From NCBI RefSeq assembly GCF_016918855.1, contig NZ_JADKYB010000014.1, positions 228,188 through 292,187 of the forward strand: a stretch of DNA of 64,000 nt, given 5' to 3'. The position numbers were made by a program, and so were the translations under genes. The stretch is from Actinacidiphila acididurans (GTDB lineage Bacteria; Actinomycetota; Actinomycetes; Streptomycetales; Streptomycetaceae). This document shows, in pieces, positions 7,776 through 15,842 of this stretch (within the stretch, counting starts at the first letter, position 1; every line of letters starts with the position of its first letter). The notes beneath the pieces were generated by a model. The model had not been told where the DNA came from. It saw only the letters and a list, made by a program, of their open reading frames with translations, and ran no database searches.

Positions 7776-8432
7776 GTGTCGCAGGCGCACGAGGAACAGC
7801 AGGAACAGCAGGAACAGCAGGAACAGCAGGAACAGCAGGAACAGCAGGAAGAAGTCCTGGCCAAGATCCGCAAGGGGCTCGTCTACACCGAGACCGAAGC
7901 CGCCTTCCAGGCCCCTCGACGCCGGACCGAGCAGATCTTCGCGTACAACCACACCCCGCCCAACGAAACCGAGAAGCTCCGTACGCTGCTGGTCTCGATC
8001 CTCGGATCGGTCGGTGAGCGCGCGATATTGGCGTCGCCCTTCCACGCCGCCTTCGGCAGCAACGTGCACATCGGTGACGACTTCTTCGGCAACGTGAACC
8101 TCACGTTCGTCGACGACGTCGACATCCGCATAGGCAACGGCGTCATGATCGCGCCCAGCGTGACCCTGACGACCACCGGCCACCCGGTGCACCCCGCCCG
8201 GCGGGTGGACTTCGGGCGGTTCTCGGAGCCGATCGTGATCGAGGACAAGGTCTGGATCGGCAGCAACGCGGTCGTCCTGCCCGGGGTCCGGATCGGCTAC
8301 GGCTCGGTCATCGGCGCGGGGAGCGTCGTCAGCCGCGACATTCCGCCCATGTCCGTGGCGGTCGGCACCCCTTGCCGCGTCGTGCGGCCCATCACGGACG
8401 AGGACCTCAGGACGCGTACGGCCGGGGCGTGA
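7776..8432 (+). CDS. hexapeptide-repeat O-acetyltransferase (maltose/galactoside acetyltransferase type)
   Basis: 218 residues of the LacA/Maa/NodL type. After an N-terminal maltose-acetyltransferase segment (KIRKGLVYTETEAAF, RTEQIFAYNHTPPNET) come hexapeptide turns of the left-handed beta helix (GSNVHIGDDFFGNVNLTF, IRIGNGVMIAPSVTLTT). The catalytic His is in TTTGHPVHPARR, about residue 134. The end IGAGSVVSRDIPP is typical. It should acetylate sugar hydroxyls from acetyl-CoA as a trimer. The start GTG at 7776 has ggag nine bases before it. The odd feature is an N-terminal Glu-Gln-Gln run of six copies that the family does not normally have. Confidence 0.85.
   Translation: MSQAHEEQQEQQEQQEQQEQQEQQEEVLAKIRKGLVYTETEAAFQAPRRRTEQIFAYNHTPPNETEKLRTLLVSILGSVGERAILASPFHAAFGSNVHIGDDFFGNVNLTFVDDVDIRIGNGVMIAPSVTLTTTGHPVHPARRVDFGRFSEPIVIEDKVWIGSNAVVLPGVRIGYGSVIGAGSVVSRDIPPMSVAVGTPCRVVRPITDEDLRTRTAGA
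7794..7847 (+). repeat. nonanucleotide microsatellite, six copies
   Basis: Six perfect copies of gaacagcag encode six Glu-Gln-Gln units near the N-terminus of the acetyltransferase. Copy-number change would keep the frame and only alter tail length. Confidence 0.9.
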
Positions 8433-8453
8433 CGGAAGTCGCGAACCGCGAGG

Positions 8454-9485
8454 TCACGGGGTCAGGACGACCTTGCCGGTGACGGTGCCGGATTCCGCCA
8501 GGCGCAGGGCCTCGGCGGCGCTGGTGAGCGGAAGTTCGGCGGCGACGGGGGCTGCGATGTCGCCGCGGCGCAGGGCGGTGAAGACCTCGGTGAGGTCGGT
8601 GCGCAGCCGGGTACGGAAGCGGTCCTTGGCGAGCGCCCGGCCGGCCCAGATGTTGAAGAAGTGGGCGCGGCGGCCGTTGGGCAGGGCGTTCCAGAGCCAG
8701 GTGCGGGCGAGGATCTTCAGCACGGGCCACTGCTTGGAGCCGGTGGCGTCGCGGGTGGAGGCGCTGCCGTACGACACGAGGGTGCCGCCGCGGGCGAGCA
8801 GGTGCCATGAGTCGACGACGCTGCGGCCGCCGATGTGGTCGAAGACGGCGTCCACTCCGCCGGGGGCCAGCTCGCGGACCCGGTCCGGCACGTTTTCCGT
8901 GCGGTAGTCGACCGGGGTGACGCCGAGTGCCCGCAGGGCGTCGTGGTGGCGGGCGGAGGCCGTGCCGATCACCTTCACGCCGGCCGCGCGGGCGAGCTGG
9001 ACCAGGATCTGGCCCACGCCGCCGCCGGCGCCGTGCACCAGGACGGTCTGCCCGCGGCGTACCCGGGCGATGCGGTGCAGCATCTGCCAGGCGGTGATGC
9101 CGTTGACCACCACGGTCTCGGCCTGTGCGGCGGTCGGGCCGTCGGGGACCTCGACCGCGTCCTTGGCGTCGATGACCACGTGGCTGGCCCAGCCGCCGAC
9201 CTTGACCAGCGCGGCCACCCGCCGGCCGGCCAGGCCCGGGTCGACGCCGGGGCCGGTCGACACCACCCGGCCCACCAGGTCGTAGCCGGGCACGAACGGG
9301 AACGGCGGCTGGTCGTAGTAGCGCCCGCGGCGCATCTGCTGCTCGGCGAAGGAGACACCGGTCGCCTCCATGGCGATCACGATCTGTCCCGGGCCGGGGT
9401 CGGGCACGGTCGCGTGGCGTATCTGCAGGTCTTCCGGGTCCACGATGCCCGGCAGGACGACCTGGACGAGGGGCTGGCTGCTCAT
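8454..9485 (-). CDS. zinc-independent medium-chain dehydrogenase/reductase (quinone oxidoreductase-like)
   Basis: 343 residues. The GroES-like part (residues 1-130) contains FPFVPGYDLVGRVVSTGPGV. A Rossmann part follows with the nucleotide-binding VHGAGGGVGQILVQLA. The zinc-ligand Cys and His of alcohol dehydrogenases are absent, so this is the NADPH:quinone oxidoreductase/VAT-1-like branch. The end LRLAESGTVTGKVVLTP is also typical of that branch. It probably reduces quinones or enones. It starts at an ATG (9485) facing a TetR gene across 146 bases with two operator-like palindromes, so expression is probably induced by a ligand of that regulator. Confidence 0.88.
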   Translation of the reverse strand: MSSQPLVQVVLPGIVDPEDLQIRHATVPDPGPGQIVIAMEATGVSFAEQQMRRGRYYDQPPFPFVPGYDLVGRVVSTGPGVDPGLAGRRVAALVKVGGWASHVVIDAKDAVEVPDGPTAAQAETVVVNGITAWQMLHRIARVRRGQTVLVHGAGGGVGQILVQLARAAGVKVIGTASARHHDALRALGVTPVDYRTENVPDRVRELAPGGVDAVFDHIGGRSVVDSWHLLARGGTLVSYGSASTRDATGSKQWPVLKILARTWLWNALPNGRRAHFFNIWAGRALAKDRFRTRLRTDLTEVFTALRRGDIAAPVAAELPLTSAAEALRLAESGTVTGKVVLTP

Positions 9486-9516
9486 GGCTGACCCTTTCTT
9501 TCCTAGGGGATCTTGC

Positions 9517-9540
9517 GTTCGTTATAAGGTGTAACAGAAC
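9517..9540. promoter_or_regulatory. operator-like palindrome 1
   Basis: GTTCGTTATAAGG runs into TGTAACAGAAC, an imperfect palindrome lying 32 bases from the start of the MDR gene. It shares the half-site TTCGTnATA with the second palindrome. It is probably bound by the divergent TetR protein. Confidence 0.55.
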
Positions 9541-9560
9541 TTCGCGTGAGGGTCAATCGC

Positions 9561-9582
9561 GTTCGTGATACCTTCTAACGAA
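9561..9582. promoter_or_regulatory. operator-like palindrome 2
   Basis: TTCGTGATA and TCTAACGAA form an imperfect inverted repeat about 50 bases upstream of the TetR start. The centre-to-centre spacing from the first palindrome is about 43 bp. This could allow one dimer at each divergent promoter. Confidence 0.55.
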
Positions 9583-9631
9583 GCGGAACGGCAGAGCTTG
9601 CCGGGAGAGCGCGAGGACGGGAGAACGGGTC

Positions 9632-10345
9632 GTGAGCAAGCCGGATACGCAGACTCCCCGGGGCCGCTACCGCGCCCAGGTACGGGAGGAGGTCAAGCGG
9701 CACGCCTGGGAGCAGATCGCCGCGGCCGGGGCGTCCGCCCTGTCCCTGAACGCCATCGCCAAGCAGATGGGGATGAGCGGGCCGGCCCTCTACCGGTACT
9801 TCGCCAGCCGCGACGAGCTGATCACCGAGCTCATCCGGGACGCGTACCGGAGCCTGGCCGACACGTTCCGGGCCCGCGCCCGCGCCGACGCCGGTTCCAA
9901 GGCCGGTGCCGGTGCCGATCTCGGCGACCTCGCGCACGCCCTGCGCGGCTGGGCCCTCGACGACCCGCAGCGCTATTTTCTCATCTACGGCACCCCCGTG
10001 CCCGGTTACCGGGCTCCCGAGGACACCACCCGGACCGCCTCGGAGATCATGGCCGTCATCCTCGACGCCTGCGCGGCAGCCCCCGCCGGCTCCCCCGGCT
10101 CCCCCGCCTCCCCCGCCGAAAAGCTCCCCACCACGCACCCCTCACCGTTCGACGCGCATCTGGACGCCCACCGGGCCTGGGCCGGCCCGCACCCGGCCCC
10201 GTCCTCGGCGCTGCATCGCGCCCTCCTCTTCTGGACCCGCCTGCACGGCGTGCTCTCCCTCGAACTCGCCGGGCACTTCGCGGGCATGGGATTCGACCCG
10301 GCGCAGCTCTACACCGCCGAGGCCGAGGCGGTCATGGGCCGCTGA
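9632..10345 (+). CDS. TetR-family regulator with WHG-type C-terminal domain
   Basis: 237 residues. The DNA-binding part reads VKRHAWEQIAAAGASALSL, IAKQMGMSGPALYRYF and RDELITELI. The C-terminal part matches the WHG domain found in TetR proteins (HRALLFWTRLHGVLSLELAGHF). A Pro/Ser/Ala-rich loop at about 150-165 (PAGSPGSPASPAE) is low complexity. The GTG at 9632 has gggag about nine bases upstream. The regulator is divergent from the MDR oxidoreductase and is its likely repressor, with the two palindromes between the genes as targets. Confidence 0.9.
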   Translation: MSKPDTQTPRGRYRAQVREEVKRHAWEQIAAAGASALSLNAIAKQMGMSGPALYRYFASRDELITELIRDAYRSLADTFRARARADAGSKAGAGADLGDLAHALRGWALDDPQRYFLIYGTPVPGYRAPEDTTRTASEIMAVILDACAAAPAGSPGSPASPAEKLPTTHPSPFDAHLDAHRAWAGPHPAPSSALHRALLFWTRLHGVLSLELAGHFAGMGFDPAQLYTAEAEAVMGR

Positions 10346-10491
10346 TCGGCGGCGAAGCGTTCCCGGATGCGGCACCCGTACCGCTGCGTAACCTGGAAAG
10401 CAGGGACAAAACCCCGCGTGCGGTGGTTCACGCCCGCACGGAAGGACGGAAGGCACGGAAGGCACGACAGGTCGGAAGGAGAGGTGGCCTC

Positions 10492-10689
10492 ATGGGTGCA
10501 GCGCCGGAGACCGTGCAGAAAGCGGAACTGACCCCGGAGGAGGCGCGGGAGAGCGAGCGCCAGTGGTTCCTCGACGCCAGGACCGGGGAGCTGAAGCCGG
10601 ACGGCGGCCACTCCGGTCAGGGGCCGGGGTCCCAGGGGCCGGAGTCGGGGTCGAAGGCGGTCCGCGTGGCGCGCTGGCTGCTGGATTGA
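10492..10689 (+). CDS. small protein of unknown function preceding the ThiF gene
   Basis: 65 residues, acidic N-terminal half (TPEEARESERQWFLDARTGEL) and a Gly/Ser/Gln-rich middle, ending KAVRVARWLLD. The ATG has a strong aaggagagg site ten bases upstream. It ends 12 bases before the E1-like gene, so the two are almost certainly co-expressed. Its size would suit a carrier or modified partner of the E1-like enzyme, but it lacks the C-terminal Gly-Gly of ubiquitin-like carriers, so that idea is weak. Family not recognised. Confidence 0.65.
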   Translation: MGAAPETVQKAELTPEEARESERQWFLDARTGELKPDGGHSGQGPGSQGPESGSKAVRVARWLLD

Positions 10690-10701
10690 CGGGTTGCCGG
10701 A

Positions 10702-11667
10702 TTGACCGAGCAGCAGGCGGCCGAGGACCGCGTCTGGGCACGGCACCGCCGCCGTACGGGCGCGGTGCTGATCGTCGGCTCGGGGGCGGTCGGCGGTTTC
10801 CTCGCGGAAGAGCTGGCGCGGATGGGGTTCAGCCCGCTGCGGCTGGTCGATCCCGACACGCTCGCGGTGGAGAACCTGGTCCGGCACCCGCTGGGCGCGC
10901 CGTCGTTGGGGCAGCCCAAGGCGCCGGCACTGGCCGAGCGGATCCGGCGGGACTTCCCGCCCTGCGACGCCAGGGGCTTTGACGCCGATTTCCTCGAACT
11001 GCCCGCGGCCGAGCAGCGGTTGCTGGCCGCGCAGGCCGATGTGGTGGTGGCCGCGACCGACTCGATCGCGTGCCAGCGCCACATCAACCGCGTCGCCCTG
11101 GCGGCCGGCAGGCCCGCGGTGTTCCCGGCGATCTGGGTCGACCCGCGGATCCGTGACGCCGAGGTCGGCGAGATCCTTTGGGTGCTCCCGGGCCGGCGGA
11201 CACCCTGCTACGAGTGCGCGTCGGCCTTCCGGCGCACGGCCTCCGACGCGCAGGCCGCGCGCGGCGCCCGGGTGGACATCCAACTCGTCGTCCTGGCCAC
11301 GGCCCAGGTCGTCGCGGCCCTGGCCCACCCCGACGACACCCGCTCGGCGATCCTCGACCCCGGCCGCAGCGCCCTCTACCTCCACGGCCTCACCCCCACC
11401 TCCCCCGGGGTCCGCGCCGCCTTCCCCTCCCCGGGCCTGAGCAGCCGCAACGTCCGCGTCCCCTTCCCCGCCCACCCCTGCCCCGCCTGCCACGGCCGCC
11501 GCTCACCCCTCTCCCCCCACACCCTCGCCCCCCTTCCCCCGGACTACCTCCCCCCACCCCCCGACGGCGCCGAACCCGCCCGCCCACGACTCGGCGTCTT
11601 CGCCCTCATCGCCCTGACCGTGATGGCCTTCTTCATCGCCTCCCTCATCCACGCGTCGCCCAGATGA
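10702..11667 (+). CDS. E1-like (ThiF/MoeB) adenylyltransferase with C-terminal membrane helix
   Basis: 321 residues. The adenylation domain is clear: ATP loop VLIVGSGAVGG (22-32), LVDPDTLAVENLVRHPLG with the conserved Asp/Asn/Arg, LGQPKA (69-74), and VVVAATDSIACQRHIN. Zinc cysteines occur as CYEC (169-172) and CPAC (260-263). E1-like enzymes adenylate the C-terminus of a small protein. Unusually, residues 298-316 (VFALIALTVMAFFIASLI) form a predicted membrane helix at the very end. The start is a TTG 12 bases after the small upstream gene, suggesting coupled translation. The partner and pathway are unknown; no E2-like or JAB protease gene is adjacent. Confidence 0.8.
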   Translation: MTEQQAAEDRVWARHRRRTGAVLIVGSGAVGGFLAEELARMGFSPLRLVDPDTLAVENLVRHPLGAPSLGQPKAPALAERIRRDFPPCDARGFDADFLELPAAEQRLLAAQADVVVAATDSIACQRHINRVALAAGRPAVFPAIWVDPRIRDAEVGEILWVLPGRRTPCYECASAFRRTASDAQAARGARVDIQLVVLATAQVVAALAHPDDTRSAILDPGRSALYLHGLTPTSPGVRAAFPSPGLSSRNVRVPFPAHPCPACHGRRSPLSPHTLAPLPPDYLPPPPDGAEPARPRLGVFALIALTVMAFFIASLIHASPR

Positions 11668-11688
11668 CGTCGCGGCCCCGGGCTCCCG

Positions 11689-12303
11689 CTACGGCCGGGA
11701 AGGCGGGTCCGGGCAGGAGGTGTCGGATTGGGTGATGGTCCAGCCGTTGCCGGTCACCTGGACGCCCGTGAGGGACAAGGGGCGTTGGCCCTGGGGGGTG
11801 GGAAAGGCGGGGGCCGCGAGGGCGGCGCCCGAGGTTCCCGGGGTGGGCAGTGCCGGGGAGGTCGGGGGGGTCATGTGGGCCACTGTGCAGACCAGTTGGA
11901 GCATGGCCAGGTGGGTGAGGGGAGGGACGTCCTGGGGGAGCTTCACGGAGAGGGTGTTGCCGTTGGCGTCGCCGCTGATCTCCACCTCGGGGGTGGCCTT
12001 CAGGCGGGGCAGTTCGGTGGTGGCCGTGCGGGCCTCGCCCGCGATCGGGCCGTAGAAGAGGAAGCGGACGACGGCACCGAAGTCACCGGGGTCGACGATC
12101 TTGCGGGGGAAGGGCCGCAGGACTCCGTCGTGCACGAAGTAGATGAGGACGGGGGTGGGCGTCGCGGGCGTCGGGCGGGGGACGTACATGCCGCTCGCCG
12201 GTGTGCCGGCCTGGATGACGCCGGACGGCGGGACTCCGCAGGCGGCCAGGGTGAGCGCGGACACCAGCCCGACCAGCGGCGCCACCGCGCGCGCGGCCTT
12301 CAC
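11689..12303 (-). CDS. GerMN-like lipoprotein of the two-component operon
   Basis: 204 residues with a lipobox LAACG (Cys22) followed by GVPPSGVIQAG, a start also seen in LpqB-type lipoproteins. The middle (VLIYFVHDGVLRPFPRKI, VVRFLFYGP, TLSVKLPQDVPPL) resembles a GerMN/sporulation-type fold. Its GTG overlaps the stop of the histidine kinase gene (GTGA), giving the order regulator-kinase-lipoprotein that recalls mtrA-mtrB-lpqB, but this protein is far shorter than LpqB. It may modulate the kinase from outside the membrane; that is inference from position. Confidence 0.78.
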   Translation of the reverse strand: MKAARAVAPLVGLVSALTLAACGVPPSGVIQAGTPASGMYVPRPTPATPTPVLIYFVHDGVLRPFPRKIVDPGDFGAVVRFLFYGPIAGEARTATTELPRLKATPEVEISGDANGNTLSVKLPQDVPPLTHLAMLQLVCTVAHMTPPTSPALPTPGTSGAALAAPAFPTPQGQRPLSLTGVQVTGNGWTITQSDTSCPDPPSRP

Positions 12304-13901
12304 CGGGCACCCGCGCCGGAGGACGGACGGGCGGGCGGATGAGCGGGCGCGTCCAGGGTTACGTCATCGGTCACGTCATCGGTTACGTCATCGGTCAGGT
12401 CCCCGGCAGCCGAATCGCGGTGCAGCGGCAGCTCGACCGTGAACACCGCGCCGCCCGCGGGCCGGTTCGCCGCGCTGATGCGGCCGCCGTGCAGCCGCAC
12501 GTTCTCCGCCGTGATGGCCAGGCCCAGCCCGCTGCTCTCGCTCCTGGTCCGTGAGGTGGCCGCCTTGTAGAAGCGCTCGAAGATGTGCGGCAGCGCTTCC
12601 TGCGCGATCCCCGGTCCGCTGTCGGCCACCTCGATGACGGCCCACGCCATGTCCGCCCGCCCCTCTTCTTCCCGCACGCCCATGGTCACCCGCACCGGCG
12701 GCGTCCCGTGCCGCAGCGCGTTGCCGACCAGATTGGCGGTCACCACGTCCAGCCGGCGCGGGTCCACCCGCGCCCTGAGCACGCCCGGTCCGGGCAGGTG
12801 GGTCTCGACCTGGCCCTGCCACCCCCGGGAGGCGAGGGTGCGCCGCACCGACTCGGCCAGGTCGATCTCGTCCAGGTTGAGTTCGACCGCGCCCGCGTCG
12901 AAGCGGGATATCTCCATCAGGTCGTTCACCAGCCCGCTCAGCCGGCCGGTGCCCTCGCTGATCAGCCGCAGCGCGTCGCCGGTCTCCCGGTCCAGGCGCA
13001 GCGCGTTCTCGTCGAGCACATCGGTGACCGCGGTCATCGCCGCCAGCGGCGTGCGCAGTTCGTGGGAGACGTCCGCGACGAAGCGGCGCGCCTGGGCCTC
13101 CATGCGGCGCAGCTCCGCGACCGACCGCTCCAGTGCAGCCGCCGTGTCGTTGAACGACTGCGAGAGATCGGCGAGTTCGTCGGAACCGTTGACGGCCAGC
13201 CGCACGTCGAGGTGCCCCTCGGCCATCCGGCGCGTGGCCCGGCGCAGCGCCCGTACGGGACGCAGCACCCCGCTCGCGGCCAGCAGCGCGAGGCCGACGG
13301 CGAGGCACAGCGCCATCAGGGTGGCCCGCTCGATGCCGCTGATGATCGCCTTGACGTAGCCCTCTTCGGCGTCCTGCGCCACCGTCAGGTACATCACCGT
13401 CCCCGAGAGCTTGGCATCCGTGTCGGTGCCGGTGGTGTACGTGATCGGCATTCCGACGACGAGCAGGGGGTGCCCGTCGGCGTTCACCCGCTGGAACACC
13501 GCGGCGCGTTCGGTCGCCACGGACCGGAGCAGCTGCGGGCTCAGCCGGTCGAAGTCGGCGCTCGGCGCGGACGCGCGGACACCGCGGTACGTGGCCATGA
13601 CCCGCCATCCTTGTGTCTGGTTGGCGTGCAGCACCTGGTTCACCGCGGCCTGGAGGTCGGACTGATCGGGCACCGGGGGCAGGTAGCCGGCCACGGCGTC
13701 GACGCTCGCCCGGAACTGCCGGATCACCGAGTCCTGGCTCTGCTGGAGCACCCCCGTGCGCGCCTCCCGGAAGGCGAGGGCCCCGGTGCTCAGCGCGCTG
13801 ACCATGGCCACCAGGACGAAGGCGGCGACCAGGCGGGAGCGCAGGCCCCGCAGCGGCAGCGGGATACGGGCCAGGACCGCCTTGACCACCCGGCCGCTCA
13901 C
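12300..13901 (-). CDS. sensor histidine kinase (AfsQ2/MtrB-like)
   Basis: 533 residues. A first membrane helix lies at about 21-46, an extracytoplasmic sensor of roughly 150 residues follows, then a second helix (LMALCLAVGLALLAASGVL). Next come a HAMP segment (RRATRRMAEGHLDVRL), the H-box VSHELRTPLAAM, the N-box NLVGNALRHG, and the G-boxes DSGPGIA and SSGLGLAI. All catalytic motifs look intact. It phosphorylates the response regulator encoded just upstream. The C-terminal tail holds Asp-Asp-Val-Thr three times, from a 12-bp DNA repeat at 12361-12396, and is probably disordered. It overlaps the response regulator and the lipoprotein genes by four bases on each side. Confidence 0.92.
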   Translation of the reverse strand: MSGRVVKAVLARIPLPLRGLRSRLVAAFVLVAMVSALSTGALAFREARTGVLQQSQDSVIRQFRASVDAVAGYLPPVPDQSDLQAAVNQVLHANQTQGWRVMATYRGVRASAPSADFDRLSPQLLRSVATERAAVFQRVNADGHPLLVVGMPITYTTGTDTDAKLSGTVMYLTVAQDAEEGYVKAIISGIERATLMALCLAVGLALLAASGVLRPVRALRRATRRMAEGHLDVRLAVNGSDELADLSQSFNDTAAALERSVAELRRMEAQARRFVADVSHELRTPLAAMTAVTDVLDENALRLDRETGDALRLISEGTGRLSGLVNDLMEISRFDAGAVELNLDEIDLAESVRRTLASRGWQGQVETHLPGPGVLRARVDPRRLDVVTANLVGNALRHGTPPVRVTMGVREEEGRADMAWAVIEVADSGPGIAQEALPHIFERFYKAATSRTRSESSGLGLAITAENVRLHGGRISAANRPAGGAVFTVELPLHRDSAAGDLTDDVTDDVTDDVTLDAPAHPPARPSSGAGAR

Positions 13902-14584
13902 AGCACGCCGAAGCGGTAGCCGAAGCCGCGTACGGTCTGCACGTACCGCGGCTCCCTGCCCTCACCGAGCTTGGTGCGCAGCCGCTTCACGCACGCGTCC
14001 ACCAGCCGTATGTCGCCGTTGTAGCTGTGCTCCCAGACCGCTTCGAGCAGTTGCTGGCGGCTGAACACCTGGCCGGGCGAGGCCGACAGGGTCAGCAGCA
14101 GCCGCAGCTCGGAGGGGGCGAGCGGCACGGCCTCGCCGCGGTGGGTCACCACGAGCCCGGCCCGGTCGATGACCAGTTCGCCGTGCGTCTCGGCCCTGGG
14201 CCGCACGCCGTACGAGACCGACGCGTCCTGTCGGCGCAGTACGGCCCGTATGCGCGCGTCGAGCACCCGGGCCTGCACGGGCTTGACCACGTAGTCGTCC
14301 GCGCCGGCCTCCAGCCCGACGACCACGTCGATGTCGTCGCCCTTGGCCGTCACCATGATGATCGGCACCTGGTCGCGTTCCCGGATCCGCCGGCACACGT
14401 CGAGGCCGGACATGCCGGGCAGCATGAGATCGAGCACGATGACGTCCGGACGGAAGGCGCGCAGCTGCTCCAATGCCTCTTCGCCCGTTGCGGCGGCGAA
14501 AACGTCGTGCCCCTGATGCCGCAGCGCCAACTGGACGGCCTGACGGACATCCGGGTCGTCTTCGACAATCAGGACTCGCGACAC
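13898..14584 (-). CDS. OmpR-family response regulator (AfsQ1-like)
   Basis: 228 residues from the GTG at 14584 (SRVLIVEDDPDVRQ). The receiver domain has the phosphorylated Asp in DVIVLDLMLPGMSG and the Lys in ADDYVVKPVQ. The DNA-binding winged helix carries LAPSELRLLLTLSASPGQVFS and DIRLVDACVKRLRTKL. The phrase DDIDVVVGLEAGADDYVVKPVQ-RVLDARIRAVLRR resembles AfsQ1 of Streptomyces, but identity with AfsQ1 is not claimed. No Shine-Dalgarno precedes this GTG; a TACACT hexamer seven bases upstream suggests a leaderless start. A GTG ten codons earlier is the alternative. Confidence 0.9.
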   Translation of the reverse strand: MSRVLIVEDDPDVRQAVQLALRHQGHDVFAAATGEEALEQLRAFRPDVIVLDLMLPGMSGLDVCRRIRERDQVPIIMVTAKGDDIDVVVGLEAGADDYVVKPVQARVLDARIRAVLRRQDASVSYGVRPRAETHGELVIDRAGLVVTHRGEAVPLAPSELRLLLTLSASPGQVFSRQQLLEAVWEHSYNGDIRLVDACVKRLRTKLGEGREPRYVQTVRGFGYRFGVL

Positions 14585-14646
14585 TGCGACAGTGTAAGCA
14601 GATCGGACAAGCACACCGCCCTGAGAAGAGCCCCCTCCGGGCTCCT

Positions 14647-14702
14647 GTTACAGAACGATCACAACGGCCTCAGAAGGCCGCCGGTCGTTACCCTTTCGTG
14701 AT
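14647..14702. promoter_or_regulatory. two GTnAC-n6 direct-repeat boxes (candidate response-regulator sites)
   Basis: GTTAC-n6-ATCAC at 14647-14662 and GTTAC-n6-GTGAT at 14687-14702 lie between the response-regulator gene and the DUF3152 gene. AfsQ1 is known to bind direct repeats of the form GTnAC-n6-GTnAC. The boxes therefore may be autoregulatory sites, and could also act on the divergent gene. Confidence 0.4.
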
Positions 14703-14748
14703 TATCCGCGCTCATGGCGATCATCTGATCTGACCAGCGTGAGTTGTC

Positions 14749-15729
14749 ATGCGTTCGGCACGAGAGCGGAATTCCGCATCATCCACCGGCAGCGCCCCAT
14801 CCGCCGGCACCGCCCCCTCCACCGGCAGCGCCACGTCCTCCCGCCGCGGCCGCCGTCACGACCGGTCCTCCCACCACCGGGGCCGTCCCCGCCGCTGGGG
14901 CCGGGGTTGGCTGATCGCCACAGTGCTGGCCGCGGGCCTGTTCGGCTCGCTGACCACGTACGTCATGGGCGGTGCGCACAACGACCCCTTGAGCAGCGCC
15001 CCACCGAGCGGCGCGCCGCCGCACCGGCGGTTCCCGGCGGGCATGGCCCCGCCATCGGCCCCGGCCGCCGCACCGACCATCCGCGCCAGGAGGCCCACTG
15101 CCACGCCCACCCCCACCTCCGGCGAGACCTCCGACAAGACCTCCGCCGACATCGACGTCCCGGAAACGGGCAGCGGCACCTTCGTGACCGCGGACGCCGG
15201 CGGCACGAAGGTCGGCCAGGGCCCGCACCCCCTCCGCTACGTCGTGGAGATCGAGACCGGCATCGACATCGCACCGACCGACGCGGCGAAGGAGATCGCC
15301 GGCATCCTGGCCGCGCCGCGGGGCTGGACCCACGACCCGGACTACGCCTTCCAGCTGGTGAGCGCGGGAGCACCGCACGACCTCACCGTACGGATCGCGA
15401 CCCCGGGCACGACGGACGCCCTGTGCTGGGCGGGCATCCACCAGGACACCGAAGGCGAGTACGACTGCGAGGTCCCCGACGGTGTGATCGTCAACCTCAA
15501 GCGCTGGGTGAAGGGCTCACCCACCTTCGACGGCCCGATCCACGACTACCGCGCCCTGATCATCAACCACGAGATGGGCCACTTCCTCGGCTGGTCCCAC
15601 ATGACCTGCCCCGGCCCCGGCCGGCTCGCCCCCGTGATGATGCAGCAGATCAAGGGCCTCCACGGCTGCCGCGCCAACGCCTGGCCCTACGACGAGGACG
15701 GCGACTTCATCTCCGGCCCACCCGCCTGA
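14749..15729 (+). CDS. DUF3152 secreted/membrane-anchored putative metalloprotease
   Basis: 326 residues. A Ser/Thr/Arg-rich cytoplasmic start of about 50 residues is followed by one hydrophobic segment (GWLIATVLAAGLFGSLTTYVM). A low-complexity Pro/Thr linker leads to the DUF3152 domain (from about 155). That domain contains the zinc-protease motif NHEMGHFLGWSHMTCPGPG (HExGHxxGxxH), so the two His, Glu and third His needed for catalysis are present. Cys pairs at 225, 242, 289 and 306 could form disulfides. DUF3152 proteins are actinobacterial and their substrate is unknown. The protein should sit on the outer membrane face. The gene is divergent from the two-component operon. Confidence 0.85.
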   Translation: MRSARERNSASSTGSAPSAGTAPSTGSATSSRRGRRHDRSSHHRGRPRRWGRGWLIATVLAAGLFGSLTTYVMGGAHNDPLSSAPPSGAPPHRRFPAGMAPPSAPAAAPTIRARRPTATPTPTSGETSDKTSADIDVPETGSGTFVTADAGGTKVGQGPHPLRYVVEIETGIDIAPTDAAKEIAGILAAPRGWTHDPDYAFQLVSAGAPHDLTVRIATPGTTDALCWAGIHQDTEGEYDCEVPDGVIVNLKRWVKGSPTFDGPIHDYRALIINHEMGHFLGWSHMTCPGPGRLAPVMMQQIKGLHGCRANAWPYDEDGDFISGPPA

Positions 15730-15842
15730 CACGTCCCGGATGGCAAGCCCAACTCGCCCCGCCAGCAGTGGACTTGTGCCACCTACGGTCGAATCGCGCC
15801 GTTAGGATTGCCCCTCCGGGTCCTAGGGGTGGGGGTCAGCAC

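Noticed and set aside
14739..15842. Extension of the pglW frame upstream to 14739
   Set aside because: The extra sequence is out of frame with the DUF3152 gene it overlaps and has no homology-like features; the NERD domain begins just after the ATG at 15843.
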